Notes under the pieces: model-generated
The model's database searches: none
Told to the model about the DNA's origin: nothing
Seen by the model: the letters and a program-made list of their open reading frames with translations, nothing else
Made by a program: the position numbers and the translations under genes
Part shown: positions 16,737 through 24,985 of the stretch, one piece after another
Position numbering within the stretch: the first letter of the stretch is position 1
How the letters are laid out: every line of letters begins with the position of its first letter
Assembly: GCA_017525605.1 (NCBI GenBank)
Contig: JAFXSM010000011.1
Coordinates: 62,001-126,000 of the forward strand
Origin: Treponema sp.
GTDB taxonomy: Bacteria; Spirochaetota; Spirochaetia; Treponematales; Treponemataceae
DNA: 64,000 bases
Direction: 5' to 3'

Positions 16737-19385
16737 TTATTTCGCATCAATTACTGCCTGCTTTTTCTCGGCAGCCTTTGCTTCCTCTGCTCTTGCATCT
16801 GCGGCAGCCTTTGCCTCAGCAGCAGCTCTCTCGGCAGCAGCCTTCTCCAATGCGGCAGCTCTTGCAGCCTCAGCTTCGAGCCTAGCCTCTTCAGCAAGTG
16901 CGTCTGCGGCAAGCTTGTCAACTTCAGCAGAATCAACATTGATTACGGCATCGTCAGGGTTTGCGAATGTGTCCTTCTTCAAAAGTGTCGTGTCCTCATC
17001 TTCGATTCCCGAAACTTTCTCTGTCAAAGGATTTGTCGCATCGGCAGCGGCAGCAAAACTCTCAGCATCAAGCTTAGACTTCTGTGATTTTTCCTGTGCG
17101 TCAACAGCCTCGCCCTTCGCCTTCTTCACAGTCTTGTACTGCTCAAGGTAAGAATCTTTTGCTGCTTTGTAGTCGTTGTAAGCATCTTCGTTCTTCTTGA
17201 GCTTGAAGTTCACGTCAGCCTTCTTGTATTTGTCAGTCGCGACTTTGTAAGCCTCTTTTGTGAATTTGTTAACCTGAGCTTTCTCTGATTCAGCGAGTTT
17301 CTTCGCATCAGCAGCAGCTTTTCTCTCGCGTGCAACCATGCCTGCGAATCCTGCCTTAACAACTTCGTCGTAAGCAGAATATGCTTTGTCTGCCTGTGCA
17401 GAAAGCGATTTTCCGTCAGCAGCAGAAGCAAGAGAAACGTACTTCGCAAGTTCTGAATCAGCGTTCTTCAATGCAGAATCATTGATGTCGGAAGCTTCCA
17501 TGATGTCGAGTTTGCTTCTCAAGCTCTTTGCCTTTGCAGCTTTCTCAAGAGATTCGTACTTAACAACGAGGTCGCTGAGGATTCTCGTGTAGTTTCCTCT
17601 CGGGTTGCTCTTGAAATTGACTTTTGTAGAATCTTTTCTTGCATCGAATGAAGCGAGAACGTCCGGGAAGAATTTGTCTGCACCAGCATCGATTGCCTTT
17701 GTTCTTGCAGACTCAACGTTGTCAATCATTGCCTGAGTGTAAGAAGCCTTCTCAAGAACCTTGTAGCGTTCGATGAGGTCGTTCAGCTGCTCAGAGTAGT
17801 CAGTCGTTGCCAAATCGCCGAAGCTTTCCTGAACGATGTCAGACTTCACGTCAGTTCCAGGGAACGAAATGTAGCTTCCTTCCTTAGAAAGCACTTCTCT
17901 TTCCTGCAAGTCGCGGGCTTTTGCCTCAACAGCCTTGTATTCAGAAATGAGAGCGTTGAGCTTGTCAGAATAATCACCAACAGAATTCTTGTCGAATTCA
18001 GCCCTAGCCTCGTCTCTGTGGTTGTCAGCAGTCTCAAGAAGCTCAGGAACGTAAGTTGCAGCTTTTGCATCGATTGCGTCAGCTCTTGCCTCTTCAACTT
18101 TGTTGAATTTCATCTGAGTGTAAGTTGCCTTCTCAAGAGTCTCATAACGAGAAATCAAATCTTTGAGGGTCTTTGTCTGGTCGACATTCGGCTCTTCCTC
18201 GATTCTCGCAGCAGCTGCATCTTTTCTCTCATCTGTGTTCGTGAGGGAGATGAATTCAGACTCGCCGTTTCCGAGATTTGAAACGAACGAAACCTTAGCA
18301 TTCTTCAGATAGTATTCTGCACCAGCGTTGACAGCCTTTTCCCTTGCCTTTTCAACAGAAGCCATGAGGCTCTTGTTTCTTGCAGGTGTGTTCTTGATAG
18401 CAGCCTGTGCATTTCCGCCCATTACCTCATATTCAGCGATGAGTGCGTTGATGCGGACATTGTAATCGCCCTTCGGAGTTGCATAGAACTCGTTCTTGAC
18501 GGCTTCTCTCTTTACATCTGCCTTTGCAAGCGCAGTTGCGAAGTAATATTCTGCACCGGCATCGATTGCTGTCTCGCGTGTAGTTTCCATTTTGTCAATC
18601 AAAGCCTGAGTTTCAGAAGCTTTTCTCAACAAATTGTATTTCTCAATCAAATCACGCAAATCTTTTGAATAATCGATTTTCGGATTCTCTGCGAACGAAG
18701 ATTTTACGCTGTCCCTCTTCTCTTCGGTATTGGCGAACGAAACATTCTCCTTTCCGTTGAGAGCCTCGTAAACGAGAGTCATGTTCTTCCAGTAAGTTTC
18801 AGCACCGGAATTGATTGCATCAGCGCGGGCATTCTCAACTTCGGCGAGCAAGATTGTGTTGTTGTCGAAGATTTCTTTTGCCCTGTTGCGAGCATTGCTC
18901 TCCAAAGTCTCATACTCGACGATGAGCTCGCTCAAACGCTCCGAATAATCGACTTTCGGATTCGAATTGAATTCATTTTCAATCGTGGACTTTTTGTTGT
19001 CGCTTGAAGAAAAATCATCAGGATAGTAGATATCGGCACCGGCAGCAATAGCATTCGACCTTGCAGTCTCGACTTCTTTCAGCATAGCCCTTGCGACTTC
19101 CTCGTAAGAACCATAGAAGACCTTTGACTTCTTCCAGTAGACATCTGCACCAGCTTTGATTGCGTTCAACCTTGCCTTTTCGACTTCCTCAAGCAATTTT
19201 TTGTTGCTCTCGGAGTAATCTTTTGATGACTGAACAGGCTGCTGTACAGGCTCCTTCTTCTCTTCCGTAACAGTTTCCTGCTGCGGTTTAGTTTCCTCAA
19301 CTTCTTCCACCTTTTGTGTAGTTCCGCAAGATGCAAGAAAAATTGAAGAGACCATGCAAAACAATGCAAAATACTTGATTTTCAT
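16737..19385 (-). CDS. Large repeat lipoprotein ending in IDAK
   Basis: 882 residues from the ATG at 19385, which has GGAG seven bases upstream. The lipobox is LASC at about residue 20. Residues about 55-620 hold seven degenerate copies of a two-part unit: EVExARxxAIxAGAxxYW, then NPKxDYSxxLxxLIxxYExLE (DUF4398-like helical repeats). The region 620-790 (ADGKSLSAQADKAYSAYDEVV, RERKAAADAKKLAESEKAQV, YKAAKDSYLEQYKTVKKA, NPLTEKVSGIEDEDTTLL, FANPDDAVINVD) is shared with its neighbours. An alanine-rich coiled-coil tail ends AVIDAK. It looks like an elongated periplasmic or surface rod anchored by lipid. Confidence 0.82.
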   Translation of the reverse strand: MKIKYFALFCMVSSIFLASCGTTQKVEEVEETKPQQETVTEEKKEPVQQPVQSSKDYSESNKKLLEEVEKARLNAIKAGADVYWKKSKVFYGSYEEVARAMLKEVETARSNAIAAGADIYYPDDFSSSDNKKSTIENEFNSNPKVDYSERLSELIVEYETLESNARNRAKEIFDNNTILLAEVENARADAINSGAETYWKNMTLVYEALNGKENVSFANTEEKRDSVKSSFAENPKIDYSKDLRDLIEKYNLLRKASETQALIDKMETTRETAIDAGAEYYFATALAKADVKREAVKNEFYATPKGDYNVRINALIAEYEVMGGNAQAAIKNTPARNKSLMASVEKAREKAVNAGAEYYLKNAKVSFVSNLGNGESEFISLTNTDERKDAAAARIEEEPNVDQTKTLKDLISRYETLEKATYTQMKFNKVEEARADAIDAKAATYVPELLETADNHRDEARAEFDKNSVGDYSDKLNALISEYKAVEAKARDLQEREVLSKEGSYISFPGTDVKSDIVQESFGDLATTDYSEQLNDLIERYKVLEKASYTQAMIDNVESARTKAIDAGADKFFPDVLASFDARKDSTKVNFKSNPRGNYTRILSDLVVKYESLEKAAKAKSLRSKLDIMEASDINDSALKNADSELAKYVSLASAADGKSLSAQADKAYSAYDEVVKAGFAGMVARERKAAADAKKLAESEKAQVNKFTKEAYKVATDKYKKADVNFKLKKNEDAYNDYKAAKDSYLEQYKTVKKAKGEAVDAQEKSQKSKLDAESFAAAADATNPLTEKVSGIEDEDTTLLKKDTFANPDDAVINVDSAEVDKLAADALAEEARLEAEAARAAALEKAAAERAAAEAKAAADARAEEAKAAEKKQAVIDAK

Positions 19386-19436
19386 TTTGTCTCCATCGCC
19401 CGATAGCGCAGAGCAACCGGGCATTATTAAATTTTA

Positions 19437-20132
19437 TTAGCGGTTTACTGTATACGGGTCATACTGCTTGTCGGCACTATAAACGCCCTCGCGATATTCA
19501 CCTGTGATGCTAGGGATTTCCATCTTCATACCAGGAAGAATAAGGTTCGGGTCGTTCGGATTAGGCATTTTCGATTTGTTTGCCTGATAGAGATTTTCCC
19601 ACAGAAGCGGATTGTTGTAGACATAAGAACGGCCTGAAATGTTCCAGTAACAATCTTTCGTCTCTGCCCACGGGCGCACGACGTAGAACTGCGGAAGCGG
19701 CGTGACTTCCTTGATTCCGGCAAGAGCGTCCAGAACCTGCTTCGCGTACTGGGCGGCAGTCGGATAATCCTCTTTTCCGTAATAATCCTGAGCCGTCGCA
19801 AACGCATTCTGCGCGGCAGAGAAAGCCATCGGGAAATTCAAATCCGCCTTCATCTTTTTTGCTTCCGCAATTCTGTTGGAAGCTTTTTTCATAACTTTGT
19901 CAGCCTCAGCTTTTTCGAGCATCTTTTTTACATACGCCTGAGAGAGCGCGGCGTTTTCTTCGGCTTTTATCGAATACTCAACGGAAAGCTCGTATTCGCC
20001 GGCATCGAGAGCCGCCTGCGCCTTTCTCGTATACTCGTCGGCAAGCTTCTGGTAGGTGTTGTTTTTGTAGCTGATTGAAAAAACAACCGAACCAGCAAGG
20101 AGCGCGACGACAGTCAAAAGAACTTTTTTCAT
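19437..20132 (-). CDS. Exported LysM-like repeat protein (paralogue A)
   Basis: 231 residues, about 70% identical by eye to the protein at 14500. It has a signal peptide (MKKVLLTVVALLAGSVVFS), the helical block YKNNTYQKLADEYTRKAQAALDAGEYELSVEYSIKAEE, and a C-terminal LysM-like module (FYVVRPWAETKDCYWNISGRSYVYNNP ... LILPGMKMEIPS). Both paralogues end in Y-(E/D)-PY-(S/T)-V-x-R. It probably binds peptidoglycan. It sits between the two lipoprotein genes, 21 bases after the first, with GGAG upstream of the start. Confidence 0.8.
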   Translation of the reverse strand: MKKVLLTVVALLAGSVVFSISYKNNTYQKLADEYTRKAQAALDAGEYELSVEYSIKAEENAALSQAYVKKMLEKAEADKVMKKASNRIAEAKKMKADLNFPMAFSAAQNAFATAQDYYGKEDYPTAAQYAKQVLDALAGIKEVTPLPQFYVVRPWAETKDCYWNISGRSYVYNNPLLWENLYQANKSKMPNPNDPNLILPGMKMEIPSITGEYREGVYSADKQYDPYTVNR

Positions 20133-20153
20133 CTCATCATCTCCGTTTTCTCA

Positions 20154-21242
20154 TCACTTCGCATCGATAACAGCCTGAGTTTTCGCTTCTTCGGAAGCAA
20201 TCGCCTCGTCAGCGATTTTCTCGGCAGTCTTCGCATCAGCTCCGCTCTCGACATCGCTGATTGAATCTTCAGGATTCGCAAAACTGTCAGCCTGAAGAAG
20301 AACAGCATTCTCGTCTTCTATTCCTGCGATTTTTTCTGTCAATGGTGCGGCAGAATCAGCTTCGGCAGCAGTTTTTTCGGCGGCAGCGACTTTTTCTCTT
20401 GCGGCGGCAAGTCTCGCTTCCGTCTCTTCCCTATCCTTCTTCACGATTTCATACATCTCGGAAAAAGATTCTTTCGCAGTCTTGTAGCCGGCATACGCGC
20501 CTTCGATATTCTTCGAAGAATATGCCCTGTCAGCGTTGACGAAAGTGCTCGAAGCCTTTTTGTAAGATTCTTTTGTCTTCTTCGCGACCTGAGCCTTCAC
20601 GCTCTCGGCATTCTTCTTTGCCTCAAGAGCAGCCTTACGCTCGCGTCCTGCCATCGCGACAAAGCCCTTCTCGACGAGCTTTTTGTACGAGTCAAGCGCG
20701 ATTTTCGCCTGGTCATACAAATCAGAAGCGGAACCGTCAGTTCCGAGAGACTCGTATGCCTTGAGCGCGTCCTCACCTTTTTTCAGGACGGCCGCATCGA
20801 CATCGGCAGGATTCAGCTCATTGACCTTCGACTTGAGCATCTGCGCAATCGACGCATTTGCAAGCGAGTCATACAACTTGATTAAATCGTTCAGTTCTGA
20901 TGAATAATTCGTTGATTTGTCGTGGGCAACTTTCGATTTCAAATCGTCATGCTTTTTCGAAGCCTCGTCGAAAAGTGCCCTGTAGTATTTCGGAGCATCG
21001 GCATCGATTGCTCTTTTTCTTGCCTGCTCTACTTTCTCAAGGAGCTTTGCATTTTCCCCGGAGAAATCCTTTTCAGGTTCGGTCTCTTTCGTATTTTCAG
21101 TTGGATTTGTATCGCTGATATCTTCTTTTTTATCAGTTTCTTCCGTGTCGTCCGTTGCATCAGTTACTTTTGTTGAACCACACGCAACAAGAAAAAGCGA
21201 CGAAACCGCCACAAGTGCAAGCAAAGAATGTTTAATTCTCAC
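20154..21242 (-). CDS. Repeat lipoprotein ending in IDAK, first gene of operon
   Basis: 362 residues, starting at GTG (21242) with GGAGG six bases upstream. The lipobox is LVAC at residue 21 followed by a Thr/Asp/Glu linker. It has a single copy of the unit repeated seven times in the 882-residue protein (LLEKVEQARKRAIDADAPKYYRAL and NYSSELNDLIKLYDSL). The shared C-terminal half follows (RERKAALEAKKNAESVKAQV, YAGYKTAKESFSEMYEIV, APLTEKIAGIEDENAVLL, SFANPEDSISDVE) and the end TQAVIDAK. It is a minimal version of the large lipoprotein. Confidence 0.82.
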   Translation of the reverse strand: MRIKHSLLALVAVSSLFLVACGSTKVTDATDDTEETDKKEDISDTNPTENTKETEPEKDFSGENAKLLEKVEQARKRAIDADAPKYYRALFDEASKKHDDLKSKVAHDKSTNYSSELNDLIKLYDSLANASIAQMLKSKVNELNPADVDAAVLKKGEDALKAYESLGTDGSASDLYDQAKIALDSYKKLVEKGFVAMAGRERKAALEAKKNAESVKAQVAKKTKESYKKASSTFVNADRAYSSKNIEGAYAGYKTAKESFSEMYEIVKKDREETEARLAAAREKVAAAEKTAAEADSAAPLTEKIAGIEDENAVLLQADSFANPEDSISDVESGADAKTAEKIADEAIASEEAKTQAVIDAK

Positions 21243-21293
21243 TTTGTCCCTCCAATTTTAAAAACTTTATGAAATTTAAAAATTATACCGTCC

Positions 21294-21322
21294 ATTATAA
21301 AAGAGAAATGATTCACAAGCAA
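21294..21322 (-). promoter_or_regulatory. Sigma-70 promoter of the repeat-lipoprotein operon
   Basis: Minus-strand TTGCTT, a 17-base spacer, then TATAAT (plus-strand 21294-21299). The -35 box lies inside the end of holA. A second TATAAT-like box occurs 11 bases downstream. The first start codon (GTG at 21242) is about 45 bases from the predicted start of transcription. Confidence 0.6.
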
Positions 21323-22365
21323 CTTTCAACGGAAGTTTCGTATTTTGAGCAGGATGCGCCGTTTTTCATTACGATTGAATAGACGAGAAGAGAGAGCAAC
21401 GTCCCCTGCAATGCAGTGCCGGAAGAGCGTATTTCCATGTCGATCGCGGAAATCAACGCGATTATCGCCGCGGTCTGGCCGAACGTCCAGACCCGTGCGG
21501 CACGCTCATACTGGCTGCGCTGTTTTTTGCTCGTGAATCCGTTCTTTTTCAGCTCGAAGTCTCCAAGATACGCGCCGGACGAATGAATCGTATGCCAAAG
21601 CGAAAGTTTTCTGAAGCACGAGACAAGACCTGCAAGAAGAGAGACAGGAGACGAGCTTTTCGAATTTGACAATGAGATTTTCTGCAATATCGAAAGTGAA
21701 TTTTCAAAACGCTTCACGGGAGGAAGATTGATTTCCGCCATAGCATCGAAAAGCGTGAACGCGGATTCTTCCCTGTTGTGCGCAAGGATTTTCTCAACGT
21801 CGTCAGCAGAAATTACATACCCGGAAGGGAAGCACAAAAAGAACCTGGAACATTCGCTCCGAAGAGAAGCCGTGTCGCCCTCAACCATGTCGAGAATAAG
21901 CGACACAGCAGCTTCTTCAATTCCGAGTGAGATGCCGTACATTCCTTTTTTCAGGAAATTTATAATCCACGCCTCTTTTTTGTCCTCGTCCAAGCCCCAG
22001 AAAACCTTTTTGTTTCCGGAAGGAATAAGTTTTTCCAGTTTTGCATCGACGGAATATTCATCGGAGACGAGAATCAGGACTTTTGAGGAATCATCTTTCG
22101 CGCCTTCAATCCACTCGGAAAGGCTTTCCAGCTCGTCCTTTTTTTTTATCAGCTCAGCTTCACGCAGGACCGCGAATGTGGCGGATGCAAAAAGCGACCC
22201 CGACTGCAAATCAGAAACGACGGAATCGACGCTGTTCTCAGAAGCATAATAGCGATAGAAATCGACTTCATCGAATTTCTTCTTGAAATCGGACTTCATC
22301 GAATCTATCGCATCGTTCTTCTCACCGAATTCTGGACCTGTAAAAAGATAAACGGAAGCTGGCAT
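21313..22365 (-). CDS. holA: DNA polymerase III delta subunit
   Basis: 350 residues; clamp-loader subunit that opens the sliding clamp. It begins VYLFTGPEFGEKNDAIDSM, the delta N-terminal domain with its degenerate P-loop. Characteristic segments follow: LFASATFAVLREAELIKKKDELESL, DTASLRSECSRFFLCF and ESAFTLFDAMAE. The length agrees with the family. The ATG is nine bases after the lexA stop, without a visible ribosome site, suggesting coupled translation with lexA. Confidence 0.88.
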   Translation of the reverse strand: MPASVYLFTGPEFGEKNDAIDSMKSDFKKKFDEVDFYRYYASENSVDSVVSDLQSGSLFASATFAVLREAELIKKKDELESLSEWIEGAKDDSSKVLILVSDEYSVDAKLEKLIPSGNKKVFWGLDEDKKEAWIINFLKKGMYGISLGIEEAAVSLILDMVEGDTASLRSECSRFFLCFPSGYVISADDVEKILAHNREESAFTLFDAMAEINLPPVKRFENSLSILQKISLSNSKSSSPVSLLAGLVSCFRKLSLWHTIHSSGAYLGDFELKKNGFTSKKQRSQYERAARVWTFGQTAAIIALISAIDMEIRSSGTALQGTLLSLLVYSIVMKNGASCSKYETSVESCL

Positions 22366-22374
22366 CTGAATCTA

Positions 22375-22983
22375 TCAATATTGGCGGAGTAAACTTGAAA
22401 GGATTCCGACGATTTTCACATTGTTGCTGTAAATCGCCGCGAATTCCGGATTCTCAGGCTGCAAGCGGATTCTGTCCGTTTCCTTGTAGAATCTCTTGAG
22501 CGTGACAGAATCGTCAACGACAGCGACGACAATCTGCCCGTCAACCGCAGAAGACGCGGCCTCCACAACGGCAAGGTCGCCCTCAAGTATTCCCGCATTT
22601 TTCATGCTTGTTCCGCGGACACGGAGAGCAAAATAATTTTTTCCCGGACGAACAAACGGTTCCGCAAGGTTCACATGCCCGTCAAAATTAGCTTCGTTCA
22701 TAACATCGCTATTCACGAGGACATTTCCGAGAACAGGAACTTTTGTCGAGAACGACTCCCCTTCACGATTCGTGTCGATGAGGACGCTTATCGACCTAGC
22801 GCGCTTCTGGCTCTGGGAGAGATATCCCTTCTTCTGCAACGCAGCAATGTGATCTTGGACAGCCCTGAGGGAAATCCCGAAATTCTCACCGATTTCGCGC
22901 ACAGTAGGAGGAAATCCGTTTGACTTTATGAATTCAGAGATATAATCCAGGACTTCTTTTTGTCTTTGTGTGATTTCTTTCAT
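22375..22983 (-). CDS. lexA: LexA-family SOS repressor with altered cleavage site
   Basis: 202 residues. The winged helix is at about 1-65 (TVREIGENFGISLRAVQDHIAALQKKGYL) and the S24 peptidase-like domain carries catalytic S126 (RGTSMKNAG) and K163 (DDSVTLKRFY). The Ala-Gly bond normally cut on RecA stimulation aligns with V90-N91 (VLGNVLVNSD), so self-cleavage may be lost or moved. It is cotranscribed with holA. A pair of direct repeats, TTCAGAAGAT, lies 37-61 bases upstream of the start and could be its operator. Confidence 0.92.
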   Translation of the reverse strand: MKEITQRQKEVLDYISEFIKSNGFPPTVREIGENFGISLRAVQDHIAALQKKGYLSQSQKRARSISVLIDTNREGESFSTKVPVLGNVLVNSDVMNEANFDGHVNLAEPFVRPGKNYFALRVRGTSMKNAGILEGDLAVVEAASSAVDGQIVVAVVDDSVTLKRFYKETDRIRLQPENPEFAAIYSNNVKIVGILSSLLRQY

Positions 22984-23019
22984 CTAATGCTAACCCAATC
23001 TTTTCAAAACAAAGAAAAC

Positions 23020-23044
23020 TTCAGAAGATAGACTTTCAGAAGAT
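23020..23044. promoter_or_regulatory. Direct repeats upstream of lexA, possible operator
   Basis: Two identical TTCAGAAGAT boxes at 23020-23029 and 23035-23044, spaced 15 bases start to start, lie in the lexA-ptsH gap. Each contains the near-palindrome CTTCAGAAG. Autoregulation by LexA is a guess from position only. Confidence 0.3.
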
Positions 23045-23071
23045 TCCACCGACATACATTCGACGAAAAAA

Positions 23072-23338
23072 TCAGTCTTCATCGAACTTTCTTTCAAACA
23101 AATCAAAAATAGACTGAACAGCCTGTTTTTCATCAGGACCTTCGGCACGCAGAATCAGAACTGTATTGTATCCTGCAGCCATTGTTATGACGCCCATGAT
23201 TGATTTTGCATTCACTGTCGTCGAATCCTTCTCAATTGAGACCTCAGAAGCGAATTTATTAGCCAACTGAGCAATCATGGCAGCTGGACGAGCGTGGATT
23301 CCAGCACGGTTTTTGACGGTCAATGTTTTTTCTGTCAT
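23072..23338 (-). CDS. ptsH: Phosphocarrier protein HPr
   Basis: 88 residues, full length. It has the phosphohistidine site H15 (AGIHARPA) and regulatory S46 (NAKSIMGV), the residue phosphorylated by HPr kinase. With hprK directly upstream on the same strand, both partners of the serine switch are present. No PTS enzyme I or permease lies in the window, and I recall that treponemes often keep HPr/HprK for regulation without a full sugar PTS. AAGGAAG lies before the start. Confidence 0.96.
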   Translation of the reverse strand: MTEKTLTVKNRAGIHARPAAMIAQLANKFASEVSIEKDSTTVNAKSIMGVITMAAGYNTVLILRAEGPDEKQAVQSIFDLFERKFDED

Positions 23339-23363
23339 AAGAAACTTCCTTGTTTTGTATAAA

Positions 23364-23402
23364 ATCCGTTCGGAAACTGAATTCTCCGAACAGGTCTATT
23401 TT
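23364..23402. terminator. Hairpin, copy 2 of the dispersed family
   Basis: CCGTTCGGA pairs with TCCGAACAGG around AACTGAATTC, followed by TCTATTTT. It lies between hprK and ptsH, so it may attenuate ptsH or act as a processing site rather than end the operon. Confidence 0.65.
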
Positions 23403-23427
23403 AATTAGCAAAGCTAAAATTGCGTTT

Positions 23428-24429
23428 TCAGTACGAATCGACCTTACTGTAATAGGTATTTTTCGATTCGCACATCTCAATCCAGCGAAGAACGTTCTGG
23501 TTGAAAATTTTGGCGGTGTAGAATCCCTTGCGCTTAAGCCTTTCGTTCATTGCGGCTGCCTCAACGATGATTGGAACATTTCGTCCGGGCTTTACAGGGA
23601 TTTTTAGCAACGGAATTTTCACACCGAGTATCTCATCGAATTTTTCTTCAGTTCCGAGCCTTTCGTAATCAGGTTTTTCCGCATCCCACTCGGAAAGGTC
23701 GATAATCAGCTGAACTTCCTTCTGCTCAAGAATGCAGCTGACTCCATAAAGCTGTGCGACGTTCACAATTCCGAGCCCGCGGATTTCCATGTGATGTCCC
23801 AAAATCTCATTCGGGCCGCGTGCAAGCACCGAATTCCCGTCAACGCAGCGAAGCTCGACAACATCGTCCGCGACAAGCCGATGACCGCGCTCGACAAGCT
23901 CAAGAGCACTCTCCGACTTGCCTACGCCGGACTTTCCACGAATCAGAACGCCGATACCGAACACCTCGACCATTACGGCGTGCATTGACTGTTTCTGGGC
24001 AAAGATGTTCGAAAAAACGCGCAGAAGCCGCACGGTGAATTCTGTCGTTTCCAAATCGGAAAGAAGTACGGCGCAACCGACTTCCTCCGCAATATCCATG
24101 AATTCCTTGTACAGCGAGCTCTCGGAAATTCCTCCGGTAAAAACAACACACGGAATGTCATAAGAAAAAAATGTGCGTATCGTGTCAGTCCTGTTCTCAG
24201 ACTTCAGCCGCTCAAGATATGCGACTTCCTCCGCACCAAAAAGCTGAATTTTAGATCCTTCAAAGCACTCGAAAAAACCGGTCAACGCAAGCCCCGGACG
24301 ATTGATGTCGCCATTGCATATTTTTTTGCGAAGACCAAGCCTTCCACCTATACATTTGAGATTCAGGGAATTACGCCCCTTTGATTCTAATCTGATTAAA
24401 TTAAACACTGTAAAGGATTCTTCAGCCAT
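23428..24429 (-). CDS. hprK: HPr kinase/phosphorylase
   Basis: 333 residues from the ATG at 24429 (a GTG six codons upstream is possible; neither has a clear ribosome site). The enzyme phosphorylates and dephosphorylates HPr at Ser46 in response to energy state. Walker A GKSGVGKS is at 165-172. LVADDVVELR and the signature EIRGLGIVNVAQLYG follow, with K4-loop PVKPGRNVPIIVEAAAMN near the end, all canonical. The gene lies between hpf and ptsH. Confidence 0.95.
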   Translation of the reverse strand: MAEESFTVFNLIRLESKGRNSLNLKCIGGRLGLRKKICNGDINRPGLALTGFFECFEGSKIQLFGAEEVAYLERLKSENRTDTIRTFFSYDIPCVVFTGGISESSLYKEFMDIAEEVGCAVLLSDLETTEFTVRLLRVFSNIFAQKQSMHAVMVEVFGIGVLIRGKSGVGKSESALELVERGHRLVADDVVELRCVDGNSVLARGPNEILGHHMEIRGLGIVNVAQLYGVSCILEQKEVQLIIDLSEWDAEKPDYERLGTEEKFDEILGVKIPLLKIPVKPGRNVPIIVEAAAMNERLKRKGFYTAKIFNQNVLRWIEMCESKNTYYSKVDSY

Positions 24430-24503
24430 GAAAAAGACTATACACACAAAACGATAACATTGACAAGCATCTCAACAAAAAACCGATATTTCTGACACGC
24501 GGA

Positions 24504-24542
24504 CAAAAAAAGGGGAACAATCATTTCTGACTGCCCCCTTTT
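24504..24542 (-). terminator. Terminator after rpoN-hpf
   Basis: Minus-strand GAAAAGGGGG pairs with CCCCTTTTTTT around a loop of about 18 bases, giving a G/C stem with a T run. It lies between hpf and hprK, so hprK probably has its own promoter in the 24430-24500 stretch, where I see no convincing boxes. Confidence 0.7.
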
Positions 24543-24570
24543 CTCAGATATCTATGGTTCTATGCGGCTT

Positions 24571-24861
24571 TTACTTTTTTTCCTGAATCTTGTCTTTTTC
24601 CTTCTTGATTTTGACATCGAGGACATCCATCATTTTGTTGAGGGCTGCGCCGAAGTCGAAATCCTCGCCGGAAACGTGAGCCTGAGTACCCCACTTGAAA
24701 TTCACGTTCGTGTCGAAGACGTAAGACTTGTCGTGCTTCACCTTGACGATGAGATCGACAATCAAATCCTCCGCATACTTCACGCGCTCAATTTTTTTAT
24801 CGATCATCTCAGACTGTTTCTTCTCAAGTTCAAAGCCGACGGCACTAATTGCTTTAGTCAT
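24571..24861 (-). CDS. hpf: Ribosome hibernation-promoting factor / sigma-54 modulation protein (short form)
   Basis: 96 residues from the ATG at 24861, which has AGAGGTG seven bases upstream; the longer frame to 24969 has no such site. It contains the HPF fold blocks VGFELEKKQSEMIDKKIERVKYAEDLIVDLIVKVKHD and AHVSGEDFDFGAALNKMMDVLDVKIKKEKDK. HPF binds the 30S decoding region and stores ribosomes as 100S or inactive 70S. The position next to rpoN is the classic one. Confidence 0.92.
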   Translation of the reverse strand: MTKAISAVGFELEKKQSEMIDKKIERVKYAEDLIVDLIVKVKHDKSYVFDTNVNFKWGTQAHVSGEDFDFGAALNKMMDVLDVKIKKEKDKIQEKK

Positions 24862-24985
24862 AATGTTCACCTCTTTTATAAGATTTTCTGAATAAATAAT
24901 ACTACAGATTTTCAGATTTTGCGAATTTTTTTTTATCACATTATCAACAAGGCGATTTCGGATTCTCACATGGAATCAAACCGAA

